Source: Chryseobacterium scophthalmum
Lineage (GTDB): Bacteria; Bacteroidota; Bacteroidia; Flavobacteriales; Weeksellaceae
NCBI RefSeq assembly: GCF_900143185.1
Contig: NZ_FSRQ01000005.1
Coordinates: forward strand, 62,001-126,000
DNA length: 64,000 bases
Direction of reading: 5' to 3'
Shown here: positions 53,540 through 61,812 of the stretch, piece after piece
How the letters are laid out: each line of letters opens with the position of its first letter
Numbering within the stretch: the stretch's first letter is position 1
The notes under the pieces: generated by a model
What the model was told of the DNA's origin: nothing
Seen by the model: the letters and a program-made list of their open reading frames with translations, nothing else
The model's database searches: none
Program-made: the position numbers and the translations under genes

Positions 53540-53544
53540 AAAAT

Positions 53545-53922
53545 ATGCACGTAAAAATTCTTTCAGGCTTAATATTGATTCTTTTTGCTCAAACCGTTTC
53601 TGCACAGATAAGAACATTTAATTATAATATGGTTCAGATTGTTGAAAATAACACTCTTACTGAATTACTACCGCAAAAAACAAACATTGTACTTGACAAT
53701 ACGAAGAAAACAGTAACTGTAAAAGATTCAGAATTACTAAAACCTTACATATTTAAAATAGATCCTAAAAGTCATTGTGATAACTTTGGAAAAATAGGAG
53801 ATACCATAAGCTGTTTTTTAAGAAGTAAGGAAGGAAAGCTATATCTGTTTTCTTATAATAAGGATAAATTAGAGATCATAAATATTGCAGGAACTGGTAC
53901 ACGATATATAAACATTAAATAA
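53545..53922 (+). CDS. Small exported protein of the ssrA element
   Basis: 125 residues with a signal peptide (MHVKILSGLILILFAQTVSAQ) and a beta-rich mature part with two cysteines (SHCDNFG, ISCFLRS) that could form a disulfide. No family recognised. 5 bp after the lipoprotein gene. The 270-bp gap that follows (53923-54192) contains no further gene. Confidence 0.7.
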   Translation: MHVKILSGLILILFAQTVSAQIRTFNYNMVQIVENNTLTELLPQKTNIVLDNTKKTVTVKDSELLKPYIFKIDPKSHCDNFGKIGDTISCFLRSKEGKLYLFSYNKDKLEIINIAGTGTRYINIK

Positions 53923-54192
53923 AACACGTCAAGTTTTGTCGTATCTCAAATTTACTTTTGTTTCAAATAATAAAAAAATTAACGACAAAAAAAGCTTAAA
54001 TACATTATCGATAAATTAAGCGATATAATAGCTAAAGAACCTTCAATACAGCAACTCAAGAATTTCTCTATGTTTTAAAATAAGAGTATTACATTATGTA
54101 TTTAAAATTATGTATGGATTGATTTGTATATTTGAAATCAAAACAATCTAAATATAAATCTTTGAGATTGTAATAACTAAAATTTAAATTAT

Positions 54193-54909
54193 ATGACAGG
54201 GATTGAAATTTTAAAAGTATTTACTACAGTTTTACTTTTTTTAGTAGCAAGTTATTTTATTTTTTATAAAAGTTGGTTGAAAGCACTCGGTAATGAGGTG
54301 GCAAAATTAGTAACTGTAAAGGATTTAACTAAAATTCAAGAAAATATAAAACTTGATTTTAATAAACAACTTGAAGATTATAAAAATAATTTAGATGAAA
54401 AATTATCTCATAAGATTGAGCCACTCAAAGCTGAATTGTCTAAAAATAATATTACCCATCAAATACAGTTTTCTTATTTACATCAAGAAAGATCTAAAGT
54501 TGTTTTAGACTTATATAGAAAACTTGTAGAACTACAATCTGCAATGGTAAATTGGACAAGTTTCATGCACCCTATAATTCAAGACGCTGAAAGAGAAGCA
54601 AAAGAGCGAGTAGAAAGAGCAAACGTTGCTTTTAATGATTTTAGAAACTTTTATTTATTGAATAAGTTATTTTTTCCAAAATCATTTTGTGATACATTCG
54701 ATATTATCCTTGATGAATATTGGAATAAATTATGGGATTATGGATTTAAAGAGGGTATGATAAAAGAAAATAGATCTATAACAGATGACTTTTATCGTCA
54801 TTTGATAAAGGATATGAGTGAAATTTCTAAAGAATTGAAAGAAAAAATACCTGAAAAAATAACAGAAATTGAGGACAAGTTCAGAGAAATGTTAAATGTA
54901 GGAGAATAG
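54193..54909 (+). CDS. Membrane-anchored coiled-coil protein of the ssrA element
   Basis: 238 residues: one N-terminal membrane segment (IEILKVFTTVLLFLVASYFIFY), then a long helical region (about 40-110, DLTKIQENIKLDFNKQLEDYKNNLDEKLSHKIEPLKAEL) predicted as coiled coil, and a further helical domain with two Trp-rich stretches (YWNKLWDYGF). No catalytic motif. Neighbouring restriction genes and the membrane anchor leave a defence or sensing role open, but nothing in the sequence proves it. Confidence 0.7.
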   Translation: MTGIEILKVFTTVLLFLVASYFIFYKSWLKALGNEVAKLVTVKDLTKIQENIKLDFNKQLEDYKNNLDEKLSHKIEPLKAELSKNNITHQIQFSYLHQERSKVVLDLYRKLVELQSAMVNWTSFMHPIIQDAEREAKERVERANVAFNDFRNFYLLNKLFFPKSFCDTFDIILDEYWNKLWDYGFKEGMIKENRSITDDFYRHLIKDMSEISKELKEKIPEKITEIEDKFREMLNVGE

Positions 54910-55104
54910 GTAAGAATATGGAAATCGCATACTGATTGAAATTTAGTCATTATTTCTATTAAAAAAATCTCAAATCTTTACAACACAAAACTTTAACTCA
55001 ACTTATTCAGAGTTCAAGCTTAAATACAACTATTTCTATAAATATCAATAAGCCCATTTCTAAAAATGACCGAATATTTTTTTACAATTATATTTTATTA
55101 TTGA

Positions 55105-55123
55105 CAAACTTTATCTAAGTTTG
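55105..55123. promoter_or_regulatory. Operator over the promoter of the XRE/restriction operon
   Basis: CAAACTT (55105-55111) and AAGTTTG (55117-55123) are perfect 7-bp inverted arms. The right arm overlaps a perfect -7 box TAAGTTTG (55116-55123). A protein bound here would block the promoter 38 bp before the XRE start, a typical controller-protein layout. Confidence 0.6.
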
Positions 55124-55161
55124 CGAATTATAGGTCAAGTTAAAAATACGCAGATATAAAA

Positions 55162-55491
55162 ATGGCAAGTTTTGGACATTTCGTAAGAGAAGAACGTGAA
55201 AAGCATGGTTGGACACAAACCGAATTTGGTGCTAAAATTGGCATTAACGCTTTTGCAATTAGTAAAATTGAAAATAATTCTCAAAAATTCAGTAAAAAAA
55301 AGCTGAAAGAACTCGCTGAACTTTTTGACATTGAATTTCAGCATGTAAATGATTTATTTTATGCAGATAAATTCGCAGTTGAAGCATATAATAACAATTG
55401 TTCTGACAATGTTTTTGCATTTGCCAATAACAATGTCAAATATCTACAAAATACAAACGTTAAACAAGCCAAAATAAATTTTGACTTATGA
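55162..55491 (+). CDS. XRE-family controller protein of the restriction-modification operon
   Basis: 109 residues: an N-terminal Cro/C1-type HTH (MASFGHFVREEREKHGWTQTEFGAKIGINAFAISKIENNS, residues 1-65) and a short unfolded-looking Asn-rich tail. Its stop overlaps the next ATG as ATGA, so it is translated with the restriction-modification gene. C proteins of restriction systems delay or limit enzyme synthesis in a newly entered host; the dyad on its own promoter fits autoregulation. Confidence 0.85.
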   Translation: MASFGHFVREEREKHGWTQTEFGAKIGINAFAISKIENNSQKFSKKKLKELAELFDIEFQHVNDLFYADKFAVEAYNNNCSDNVFAFANNNVKYLQNTNVKQAKINFDL

Positions 55492-58085
55492 GTGAAGAAT
55501 TATTACAAAGAGATTTGATTAACAATTGCCAAAAGCTTGGTAAATGGGATTTCTATAATATAGGTGCAACGACCATAAAATCTTTGAAAGAACATGGAAT
55601 AATTCGAAATATAAATTATGGAAATGTTGAAAAAAAGAAAATTGATGGACTAATTGTTCAAAAAAAAGATGTGATCGCTGTTATTGAATATAAAAAGCCT
55701 GCTACATTTAAGACTGACGCGCAAAAGAAAAAGGCTATTGATCAGGAATTGGAGGTTGCTAAAAAATTAGATGCAAGTATTTTGATTGCAACGGATACAA
55801 AACAAACAATTTGGATTAATGTTGCAACTGGCAATACTATTAAAGATGAGACAGGGAAAGAGCTCAAAACTAATTTTTCTATTATTGATGAAAAGTTACC
55901 TACTTTAATTGAAAAAATAAAATATTCAATAAACGAAATTAATGATCATATTAAGCCTAAAAACCTTGTAAATCCAACTGACTTAGCAAAGCAAATTTGG
56001 CAAGACATATGGTCTGTAAGTGGGGCTACGCCTGAAAATTGCTTATATACTTTTGTTGAATTATTTATTTTTAAATATCTAAGTGATTTAGGTGTTTTAC
56101 AAGGAATCTATAGTTTTAATACTTTATATAATAGCTTTAGCGGCAATACTGAAGATGAAGTTTTGGAAACATACGCAAATTCAATTCGTCCAAAAATTAA
56201 ATCATTATTCCCAGAAAATCCTATTGATAAAACAACAATAATTAATGGGACAATATTTGTTAGTAAAGACCAAAATGCTGTAAAGGGTTATAGCACAGTG
56301 TTTAAAAAAGTACTAACTAAATTTAAAGACTATGGAAAGTTAGAACATATAGATTATGATTTCAAAAGTCAACTTTTTGAAAGCTTTTTAAAGGAAAGTA
56401 TCAGTAAAAAAAATTGGGGGCAATTTTTTACACCTTTAAAAGTTGTTCGGGCAGTTGTAGAAATGGTAAAGGACGACATAAAAGAGGGCTACAAGATTTG
56501 TGACCCTGCTTGTGGTGTAGGTAAATTCCTACTAGAACCTGTCATAACAAAACTAGATCAGTTTTATGAAGTGAAAAATAATAAACTTCTACCAAAAATT
56601 ACTTTACATGGTTTTGATAAGGGCTTTGATAAGGATGAGCAAAAAACAATTATATTAGCGAAAGCTAATATGCTTATATACTTTTCCGATTTAATAAAAG
56701 AACACCCAAATATTTCGACCGAATTTTCAAAGCTATTTAATGATAGTTTTATTCTTAAAACAAATTCGATCTTAGGTACATTATCTGAGCCTATTTTAGA
56801 CGAATATGATCTTATTCTTACAAATCCACCATACGTTACAAGTGGAACTAGTAATTTAAAAGAAGAAATAAAGAAAAGCGGCCTGGAATATCATTATAAT
56901 ATAAACTCTATAGGAATTGAAGGATTGTTTTTAGAGTGGATTATTAAATCTTTAAAACCTAATGGTAAAGCATTTATTGTTATACCTGATGGAACATTGA
57001 GTAGAACAATGGATAAAGCATTAAGAAAATATATACTTGATGAATGTTTTATTGACTCAATAATATCTTTACCGTCGAAAACATTTTTCACAACACTAAA
57101 AAAAACATATATACTTGGTATCACTAAAAAATTTAACAAATCTGACGTTCAAGATTTTCCTGTTTTTACTTATCTAGTATCAGATATTGGCGAAACTTTA
57201 GATGTTTATAGATTAGATAAAACTGAAAATGATTTAAACGAAGCGGTAATACTATATAATCAATTTAAAGGTGCAAAAAAACATTTTAAAACTACTGATC
57301 CTAGATTTAAATCTATTCCATTTGAATGGTTCAATACAAATTATGAAAAGTCATGGCTAATCGAGCAATTATGGGATGAAGATACTTTAATCAATTTAGG
57401 GATTAAAGAAAAGGAATTTGAAATACAAGTTGATGAATTTTATTCATATTTAGAAAGTCTTACACAGACAATTTCCGAATATCAATCACAATTGGATACA
57501 TTTTCTTCAGTTCCTACAAATAGTACTCAAATAAAATTAACAGATAAAAACTATTTTGAAATACTTTCTGGAAGTTTAGGAATGAAAAGAGACGCGTACG
57601 CTAAATTAGATACTAAAAATGAAAATGATATTCCTATTTATACAGCAACTCTTAATCCTGTTGCATATTTCAAAGATAAATCTGTAAAGAAAACTCCGAA
57701 TATAGCCACCAAAGAAGAACCACACATTTCATTTGCTAGTGATGGAGATGGAACAGCAGGAACAAATATAGTTTTTCATACTGAACCATATTATATTAAT
57801 ACATCCAGATTAGCTTTCAAGATAAATGATGAAAATATTTTTCCAGAGTATATATATTTTGCAATTCAAGATATTAAGAAGAAATATGGTTTCGATTATA
57901 AACACAAGGCTACATTAGGAAACATTGATAAAATAGAAATAAACATTCCATTAAACACGGAAGGAAAACTTGATTTGGAAAAGCAGATGGATATAACCAA
58001 TAAAAGTAAAATGATTAAAGAGTTAAAACAAGAATTAAAATTACAATTTGAAAAAATTGCTTCAGCTAAAATAAATATTGAATAA
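55488..58085 (+). CDS. One-polypeptide restriction-modification enzyme (type IIG-like: nuclease, N6-adenine methylase, target recognition)
   Basis: 865 residues. N-terminal HsdR-N/PD-(D/E)xK-like nuclease with D53 (KKIDGLIV) and E67-x-K69 (VIEYKKP). Middle HsdM-type methylase with QFFTP near 313, motif I DPACGVGKF at 339-347 and motif IV NPPY at about 446-449. C-terminal HsdS-like target-recognition domain (about 690-865: SGSLGMKRDAYAKLD, then YIYFAIQDIKKKYGFDYKHKATLGNI) and a final helix. No helicase domain, so it is not a type I translocase. Likely cuts near an asymmetric site and methylates adenine. Co-expressed with the XRE protein. Confidence 0.85.
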   Translation: MSEELLQRDLINNCQKLGKWDFYNIGATTIKSLKEHGIIRNINYGNVEKKKIDGLIVQKKDVIAVIEYKKPATFKTDAQKKKAIDQELEVAKKLDASILIATDTKQTIWINVATGNTIKDETGKELKTNFSIIDEKLPTLIEKIKYSINEINDHIKPKNLVNPTDLAKQIWQDIWSVSGATPENCLYTFVELFIFKYLSDLGVLQGIYSFNTLYNSFSGNTEDEVLETYANSIRPKIKSLFPENPIDKTTIINGTIFVSKDQNAVKGYSTVFKKVLTKFKDYGKLEHIDYDFKSQLFESFLKESISKKNWGQFFTPLKVVRAVVEMVKDDIKEGYKICDPACGVGKFLLEPVITKLDQFYEVKNNKLLPKITLHGFDKGFDKDEQKTIILAKANMLIYFSDLIKEHPNISTEFSKLFNDSFILKTNSILGTLSEPILDEYDLILTNPPYVTSGTSNLKEEIKKSGLEYHYNINSIGIEGLFLEWIIKSLKPNGKAFIVIPDGTLSRTMDKALRKYILDECFIDSIISLPSKTFFTTLKKTYILGITKKFNKSDVQDFPVFTYLVSDIGETLDVYRLDKTENDLNEAVILYNQFKGAKKHFKTTDPRFKSIPFEWFNTNYEKSWLIEQLWDEDTLINLGIKEKEFEIQVDEFYSYLESLTQTISEYQSQLDTFSSVPTNSTQIKLTDKNYFEILSGSLGMKRDAYAKLDTKNENDIPIYTATLNPVAYFKDKSVKKTPNIATKEEPHISFASDGDGTAGTNIVFHTEPYYINTSRLAFKINDENIFPEYIYFAIQDIKKKYGFDYKHKATLGNIDKIEINIPLNTEGKLDLEKQMDITNKSKMIKELKQELKLQFEKIASAKINIE

Positions 58086-58126
58086 ATTTAAAATCTTGTA
58101 ATAAATAAAAATCGATAATTAAGTAG

Positions 58127-58165
58127 CCTTGACATATAAAAGTCAAGGTTATTTTTATTTTATTT
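58127..58165 (+). terminator. Terminator of the restriction-modification operon
   Basis: CCTTGAC (58127-58133) and GTCAAGG (58142-58148) form a 7-bp stem with an 8-nt loop, followed by a T-rich tail. The remaining gap to 58261 is C-rich on the plus strand without a gene. Confidence 0.85.
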
Positions 58166-58261
58166 TACCGTACAAATTACTCTTAATATATAAACCGATT
58201 TTGTCCTTTTTTCACCGCCTCCCAACACGATCCTCAACCAATTCCAAACCAACTGCAACCC

Positions 58262-59158
58262 TCAACCCTCAATCAAACTTTGGAACTTAGCAACAAGTAA
58301 ATTCCGTAGCTCCTGCTTTATGGTATAAAGTTGGTACTTTTCAAGTAGCTCAATGTACTTTGATCTTAGGTTATAATAGTAAGTAGATGATTTACTGTTT
58401 TTTATTTCCCGCCAATAATGAGGACTTTTACCTAATTCTAAAACTGTTTTTTCTTCCCCGCGGATTTCCTGAGTCGCGAGATTATCAATGATATTTATTT
58501 CATCAAAACACGCCAAAAGCCATTTAAACAGCAATTCCAACCGACTTTTTTCAAAAATGTCCCGAACTAAATGGATTCCAAATCTTTTTTTCAGCATTTT
58601 GCTATCAGTTATTTTTATTTCCACCCGCAACAGGTTGTAAGGCAGCCTATACTGTAATCCTTTGTCATACATCTTTACATAGTATTCATTGCGGTTATAT
58701 TGCTTATATGCGCCCTTACCCCCAAAAGCATCTTTTTGATTAAATTCGTCAAAGTTGAACATCAAAAAGTTATTTTCAAGCATTTGCTTAGGACTTAGAG
58801 AGGTTCGTATATTCAAACCAAACTCAAGATTAGTTACTTTGTAATCTAATATATCTTCGTTCAGATCGCCCTGAAGCTGCTCAAAGGCTGTCAAAATATC
58901 GCCGTAGGAAAAATCTGTATAATTGCCTTCAGCAACACCGTTTTTAAGGTTAAAATAGGTATGTATAGAGTTTCTAACAAATGCTGATTTATCCGTAATT
59001 CTAACTTCAATATTTTCAAAATATCTTTTGCATGGATATTTGGGAGTTTTGTTGAAATAATCATACGAGCATTTTGTTTCGCTATCGGGAAAATCGTTCT
59101 TAATTCTATTTTCCAAAGATTCTTTTGTATAGGTGTATACTTTTATAAAGTCAATCAT
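58262..59158 (-). CDS. Replication-initiator-like protein of the element
   Basis: 298 residues. Sequence features resemble plasmid or filamentous phage replication proteins (gene II/X-like): ITDKSAFVRNSIHTYFNLKNG, then VTNLEFGLNIRTSL, and the segment YVKMYDKGLQYRLPYNLLRVEIKITDSK, with a C-terminal helical region. No clear HUH motif can be pointed out. In small integrative elements a gene at this position, beside excisionase and integrase, usually starts element replication; the assignment is tentative. The upstream gap 59159-59352 contains short dyads (ACGG...CCGT, GCGTACGC) that could be an origin. Confidence 0.5.
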   Translation of the reverse strand: MIDFIKVYTYTKESLENRIKNDFPDSETKCSYDYFNKTPKYPCKRYFENIEVRITDKSAFVRNSIHTYFNLKNGVAEGNYTDFSYGDILTAFEQLQGDLNEDILDYKVTNLEFGLNIRTSLSPKQMLENNFLMFNFDEFNQKDAFGGKGAYKQYNRNEYYVKMYDKGLQYRLPYNLLRVEIKITDSKMLKKRFGIHLVRDIFEKSRLELLFKWLLACFDEINIIDNLATQEIRGEEKTVLELGKSPHYWREIKNSKSSTYYYNLRSKYIELLEKYQLYTIKQELRNLLVAKFQSLIEG

Positions 59159-59352
59159 AATTTTATTTTTAGTTAAGACACAACAAAGGCTTTTACGGCT
59201 GTTTTACCGTGCGTTAAGCAGTTTGTTAATGGAAAAATTTTGAGGTTATTTTTAACGTGTTTGCGTGGCTCTATAGCGTACGCATGGTGTTGTGCGTGGC
59301 AATTGTAAAAAGATTCAGTCCCTCGCAGAGAATACAGGATAAAACCGATAAT

Positions 59353-59634
59353 TTAAGGATTTAATCGTGCTAAAACCTCATTTTTAGAATAGTAAACTCT
59401 TTTACCGATTTTGGTATTTTTCAATGTACCGTCATTGTTCCAATGAAAGAGCGTTGTTAAACTAACATCTAATAATTTAGCTGTTTCTTCCCGAGTGTAA
59501 AACTCTTTTTCGTTTTTTGATACTTGATTATGTTGCATTTTTTCCAATACTTTATAAACAAGCTGTTCAAAGTCCTGCATTAGTTCTTCTTTGGTTATTT
59601 GGAATAGTAGTGTGTTATTATTTGTAGTATTCAT
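59353..59634 (-). CDS. Excisionase-like helix-turn-helix protein
   Basis: 93 residues: a helical N-terminal half and a MerR/excisionase-type HTH in the C-terminal half (EFYTREETAKLLDVSLTTLFHWNNDGTLKNTKIGKRVYYSKNEVLARL). Such proteins are common beside Bacteroidota tyrosine integrases and help excision or regulate the element. The ATG lies only 32 nt after an intrinsic terminator hairpin, which suggests attenuation. Confidence 0.8.
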   Translation of the reverse strand: MNTTNNNTLLFQITKEELMQDFEQLVYKVLEKMQHNQVSKNEKEFYTREETAKLLDVSLTTLFHWNNDGTLKNTKIGKRVYYSKNEVLARLNP

Positions 59635-59666
59635 ATTGTAGATTTTTAATTATTAGACATAAAAAA

Positions 59667-59743
59667 GGGAACCCTTCTGAGGTTCCCGACTGTTTCGCCC
59701 GATTTCGGGCATAAAAAAAGACCCAACTTAAAAAGTTAGGTCT
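59667..59743 (-). terminator. Tandem terminators before the excisionase-like gene
   Basis: In minus-strand order: AGACCTAACTT/AAGTTGGGTCT (one mismatch) followed by seven T's; GCCCG/CGGGC; and GGGAACC/GGTTCCC followed by six T's. Two of the three are complete intrinsic terminators. They lie downstream of the promoter at 60223 and directly upstream of the gene start. Confidence 0.8.
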
Positions 59744-60218
59744 GTATATTGTTGATTTAATTTCGTTGATGTTTGGATATAATTATCCTATGGTATTTAA
59801 TTCGTGCGCTGTTTTTTTTAATTGGTTTGGACTCCATTCTTCAAAGTTGTATTTGCTGTGAAGACGTAATTAACCCTAAAAAAATTAGTCCGTCATTTGG
59901 TGAGGTTGAGGTTCCAAAGGGTTTTCGTAAAAAATTTGAATCCAAAGCATAATCCACCCTTAGAAATAAGATTAATTCGCCGTTTGGTAGGTTTGGACTC
60001 CTGTCTTCAAAATGTGGCACTTTTTACACAGATATAATCATTTTCTGCGCTCTTGTTTAATTTCGGAGGCTCCCGAAATCATCAAAAAAGTGATAATACA
60101 ATTTTGGCATCACTGCTAGCATTTCAATACTGAAACGTACAGCTACTTAAATGAATTGTTAAAGATACCTTTGCTGAATGTGGAAATTGATATGATTATA
60201 CTCTAACTTTCCAATTCG
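59711..60218 (-). ncRNA. Possible non-coding transcript or long leader of the element
   Basis: A good promoter at 60223-60252 points into about 500 nt without any ORF, ending at the terminator at 59719-59743. The segment holds the direct repeats and a hairpin ATTTCGG/CCGAAAT (60060-60079). It would be either a stand-alone RNA or the leader of the excisionase-like gene. Confidence 0.4.
59813..60011. repeat. Three imperfect direct repeats between int and the excisionase-like gene
   Basis: GGTTTGGACTCC-N3-CTTCAAA occurs at 59824-59845 and 59990-60011 (20 of 22 identical). A diverged third copy lies at 59896-59916 (TTTGGTGAGGTTGAGGTTCC). Spacing is about 80 bp. Copies two and three also share the preceding ATTA-CCG-C context. 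They could be integrase or excisionase arm sites or iterons. The 640-bp gap 59635-60274 has no ORF. Confidence 0.6.
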
Positions 60219-60222
60219 ACTA

Positions 60223-60252
60223 CAAATTTACAAGCTTTTGATTAATCACCAA
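60223..60252 (-). promoter_or_regulatory. Promoter downstream of int, reading towards the excisionase-like gene
   Basis: TTG (complement of 60250-60252) and the perfect -7 box TAAATTTG (complement of 60223-60230) are separated by 19 nt. Confidence 0.65.
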
Positions 60253-60274
60253 AATTTTAACAAATTTTAACTTT

Positions 60275-61570
60275 TCAATATCCTAAACTATTAAAAATAT
60301 TCGCAGTCGATTTGGCTTTCTCAACATCTGTTTTATTTATGTACGCCAATAACTGTCTTTCTGTGGTATGTCCTGTAAAATTCAACAAATAAGCCGTAGG
60401 AATTTTTTCATAAAAATTTGAAGCAAAACTCTTACGTCCAATATGAGAAGTAACCAACTCATGTTTTGGGTACTCGCCAAACACCTTTCGAGTAATTTTA
60501 GGTTTTCCTTTACGCTCTATTGTCATCACCTTTCCGTTGTAAATCACTTCATCAATTCCCGCAATTTTGCATACTTCTTTTATATAAAGATTAAATTTCA
60601 CATCCGATATTTTTCGTGGAAACTCTCCATTCCTCTTGTCTAAAACCTCCTGTACTTTCTTTAATAAAGGGATTTTCATTTTTGCCCCTGTTTTTATCTG
60701 TATAAATTCCAAATATTTTTGTCCTTCACTGTCTTCCACAATCATCGATGAAGTAAATCTCAAATAATCACTTACACGTTGGGCTGTATAACAGGCAACT
60801 AAAAGCCAATCTTTTGCATTATCTAAATAATCGTGAGGCATTTCGGTTTGTTCGATTTTATCAAGTTCTTCAAAGGTTAAGTATATCGATTTAGGATCGT
60901 TCCTTGTTGCTTTTTCAACTTCAAATTTCCAATTTTTAACGTGTTTATGAACTTCAATGTCAAAAGATTCTGCTACATTACATACCATTTTTAAGAATTT
61001 CAAATTTTTGTAAGTATTTGAAATTTTATAAATTTCATTTTGACAGTATTTTTCAAAATCAATCCTAAAATTATTATCTAAATCTTTAAATTTTAAATTC
61101 CTGAAAGTTCTTTTGATTTTACTTTTATCATCCGTATATCGTTGTAATATCTGTTTAACTACATTCGCTTTTTTAATAGTAGATTCGGTAATACTATCCT
61201 TTTTGAAAGAAACATAAATATCTATAAAGGAAACGACATCATCAGAATAATTCTCTTTTTCAATTTTTTGACTTTTAGGCTCAATGATTGATTTTAACCA
61301 TTCCTTCAAATCTAATTCGGGTTTATCTTCTGTATAACTGGAAATAATATTTGCTTCCAACTGTACTAAACGTGTGTTAATAGTTTCTGCATCATCTTTT
61401 TGCATTTTTTTAGACGGCATTTTGCATTTGCCATCTTTCCAATCTTTTGGTTTGCAACTTAGGTATGGAACAGGAACACGAATATCAATATCCCGATCTC
61501 TGAATTTTGCCCAAACGGTGCTTTCCTTATCTTCTACTTTCCCTCTGATAAAAAAACTTACTGATGCCAT
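60275..61570 (-). CDS. int: Tyrosine-type site-specific integrase
   Basis: 431 residues. An arm-binding-like N-terminus (VSFFIRGKVEDKESTVWAKFR) of Bacteroidota CTnDOT/phage type, a SAM-like core-binding domain (about 110-215) and the catalytic domain with R265 (TAQRVSDYL), H376-x-x-R379 (SHIGRKS), H401 (GHTTERQ) and nucleophile Y410 (LLAYIN). It should catalyse integration and excision at the ssrA core repeat. It is encoded 160 bp from attR and read inwards, as in many such elements. Confidence 0.93.
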   Translation of the reverse strand: MASVSFFIRGKVEDKESTVWAKFRDRDIDIRVPVPYLSCKPKDWKDGKCKMPSKKMQKDDAETINTRLVQLEANIISSYTEDKPELDLKEWLKSIIEPKSQKIEKENYSDDVVSFIDIYVSFKKDSITESTIKKANVVKQILQRYTDDKSKIKRTFRNLKFKDLDNNFRIDFEKYCQNEIYKISNTYKNLKFLKMVCNVAESFDIEVHKHVKNWKFEVEKATRNDPKSIYLTFEELDKIEQTEMPHDYLDNAKDWLLVACYTAQRVSDYLRFTSSMIVEDSEGQKYLEFIQIKTGAKMKIPLLKKVQEVLDKRNGEFPRKISDVKFNLYIKEVCKIAGIDEVIYNGKVMTIERKGKPKITRKVFGEYPKHELVTSHIGRKSFASNFYEKIPTAYLLNFTGHTTERQLLAYINKTDVEKAKSTANIFNSLGY

Positions 61571-61594
61571 AATTAAAGTGATTCAAATTTAAAG

Positions 61595-61615
61595 TTGTAC
61601 CCATAGTTGTACCCA
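61595..61615. repeat. Tandem TTGTACCCA repeats, right end of element
   Basis: TTGTACCCA occurs at 61595 and 61607 (12-bp step), 116 bp inside the right core repeat and upstream of int. Same orientation and step as the left-end pair at 51668/51680. Confidence 0.55.
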
Positions 61616-61730
61616 AAAAATTCAAATATAGTTTAATTTTAATAAATTCAAATTAATTAAATTCGCTTGAAACACTTTGGTACAAAGCGTTTATGAATTA
61701 ATCAAGATTTTAACAGATTCAAAAAAGTAG

Positions 61731-61745
61731 TCCCTCCAACTCCAC
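61731..61745. repeat. attR (right core repeat)
   Basis: An exact copy of the last 15 bases of ssrA, TCCCTCCAACTCCAC, outside any gene, marking the right junction. Confidence 0.9.
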
Positions 61746-61753
61746 AAAAAATA

Positions 61754-61790
61754 AAAAAAACAGAAACATTTAAAATGCTTCTGTTTTTTT
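61754..61790. terminator. Presumed original ssrA terminator
   Basis: AAAAAAACAGAA (61754-61765) pairs with TTCTGTTTTTTT (61779-61790), with CATT/AATG inside. It lies 9 bp after attR, so before integration it would have been just downstream of ssrA; it now also serves the gene ending at 61813. Confidence 0.75.
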
Positions 61791-61812
61791 TATTTATTTC
61801 AATAATTTAAAT

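Larger units (their letters stand above)
51586..61745. mobile_element. 10.2 kb integrative element in ssrA
   Basis: Bounded by 15-bp direct repeats and carrying a tyrosine integrase, an excisionase-like HTH gene, a replication-initiator-like gene, ardA, and a restriction-modification module. No relaxase, coupling protein, capsid or packaging gene is seen, so it is a small integrative or mobilisable island, or a phage-satellite-like element that depends on a helper. Tandem TTGTACCCA repeats near both ends look like integrase arm sites. Most of its cargo is read on the plus strand and its maintenance genes on the minus strand. Confidence 0.9.

Noticed and set aside
55488..58085. Possible stand-alone type I methylase (HsdM) with missing HsdR and HsdS
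   Set aside because: The same polypeptide contains an N-terminal nuclease domain and a C-terminal HsdS-like recognition domain, so it is self-contained.
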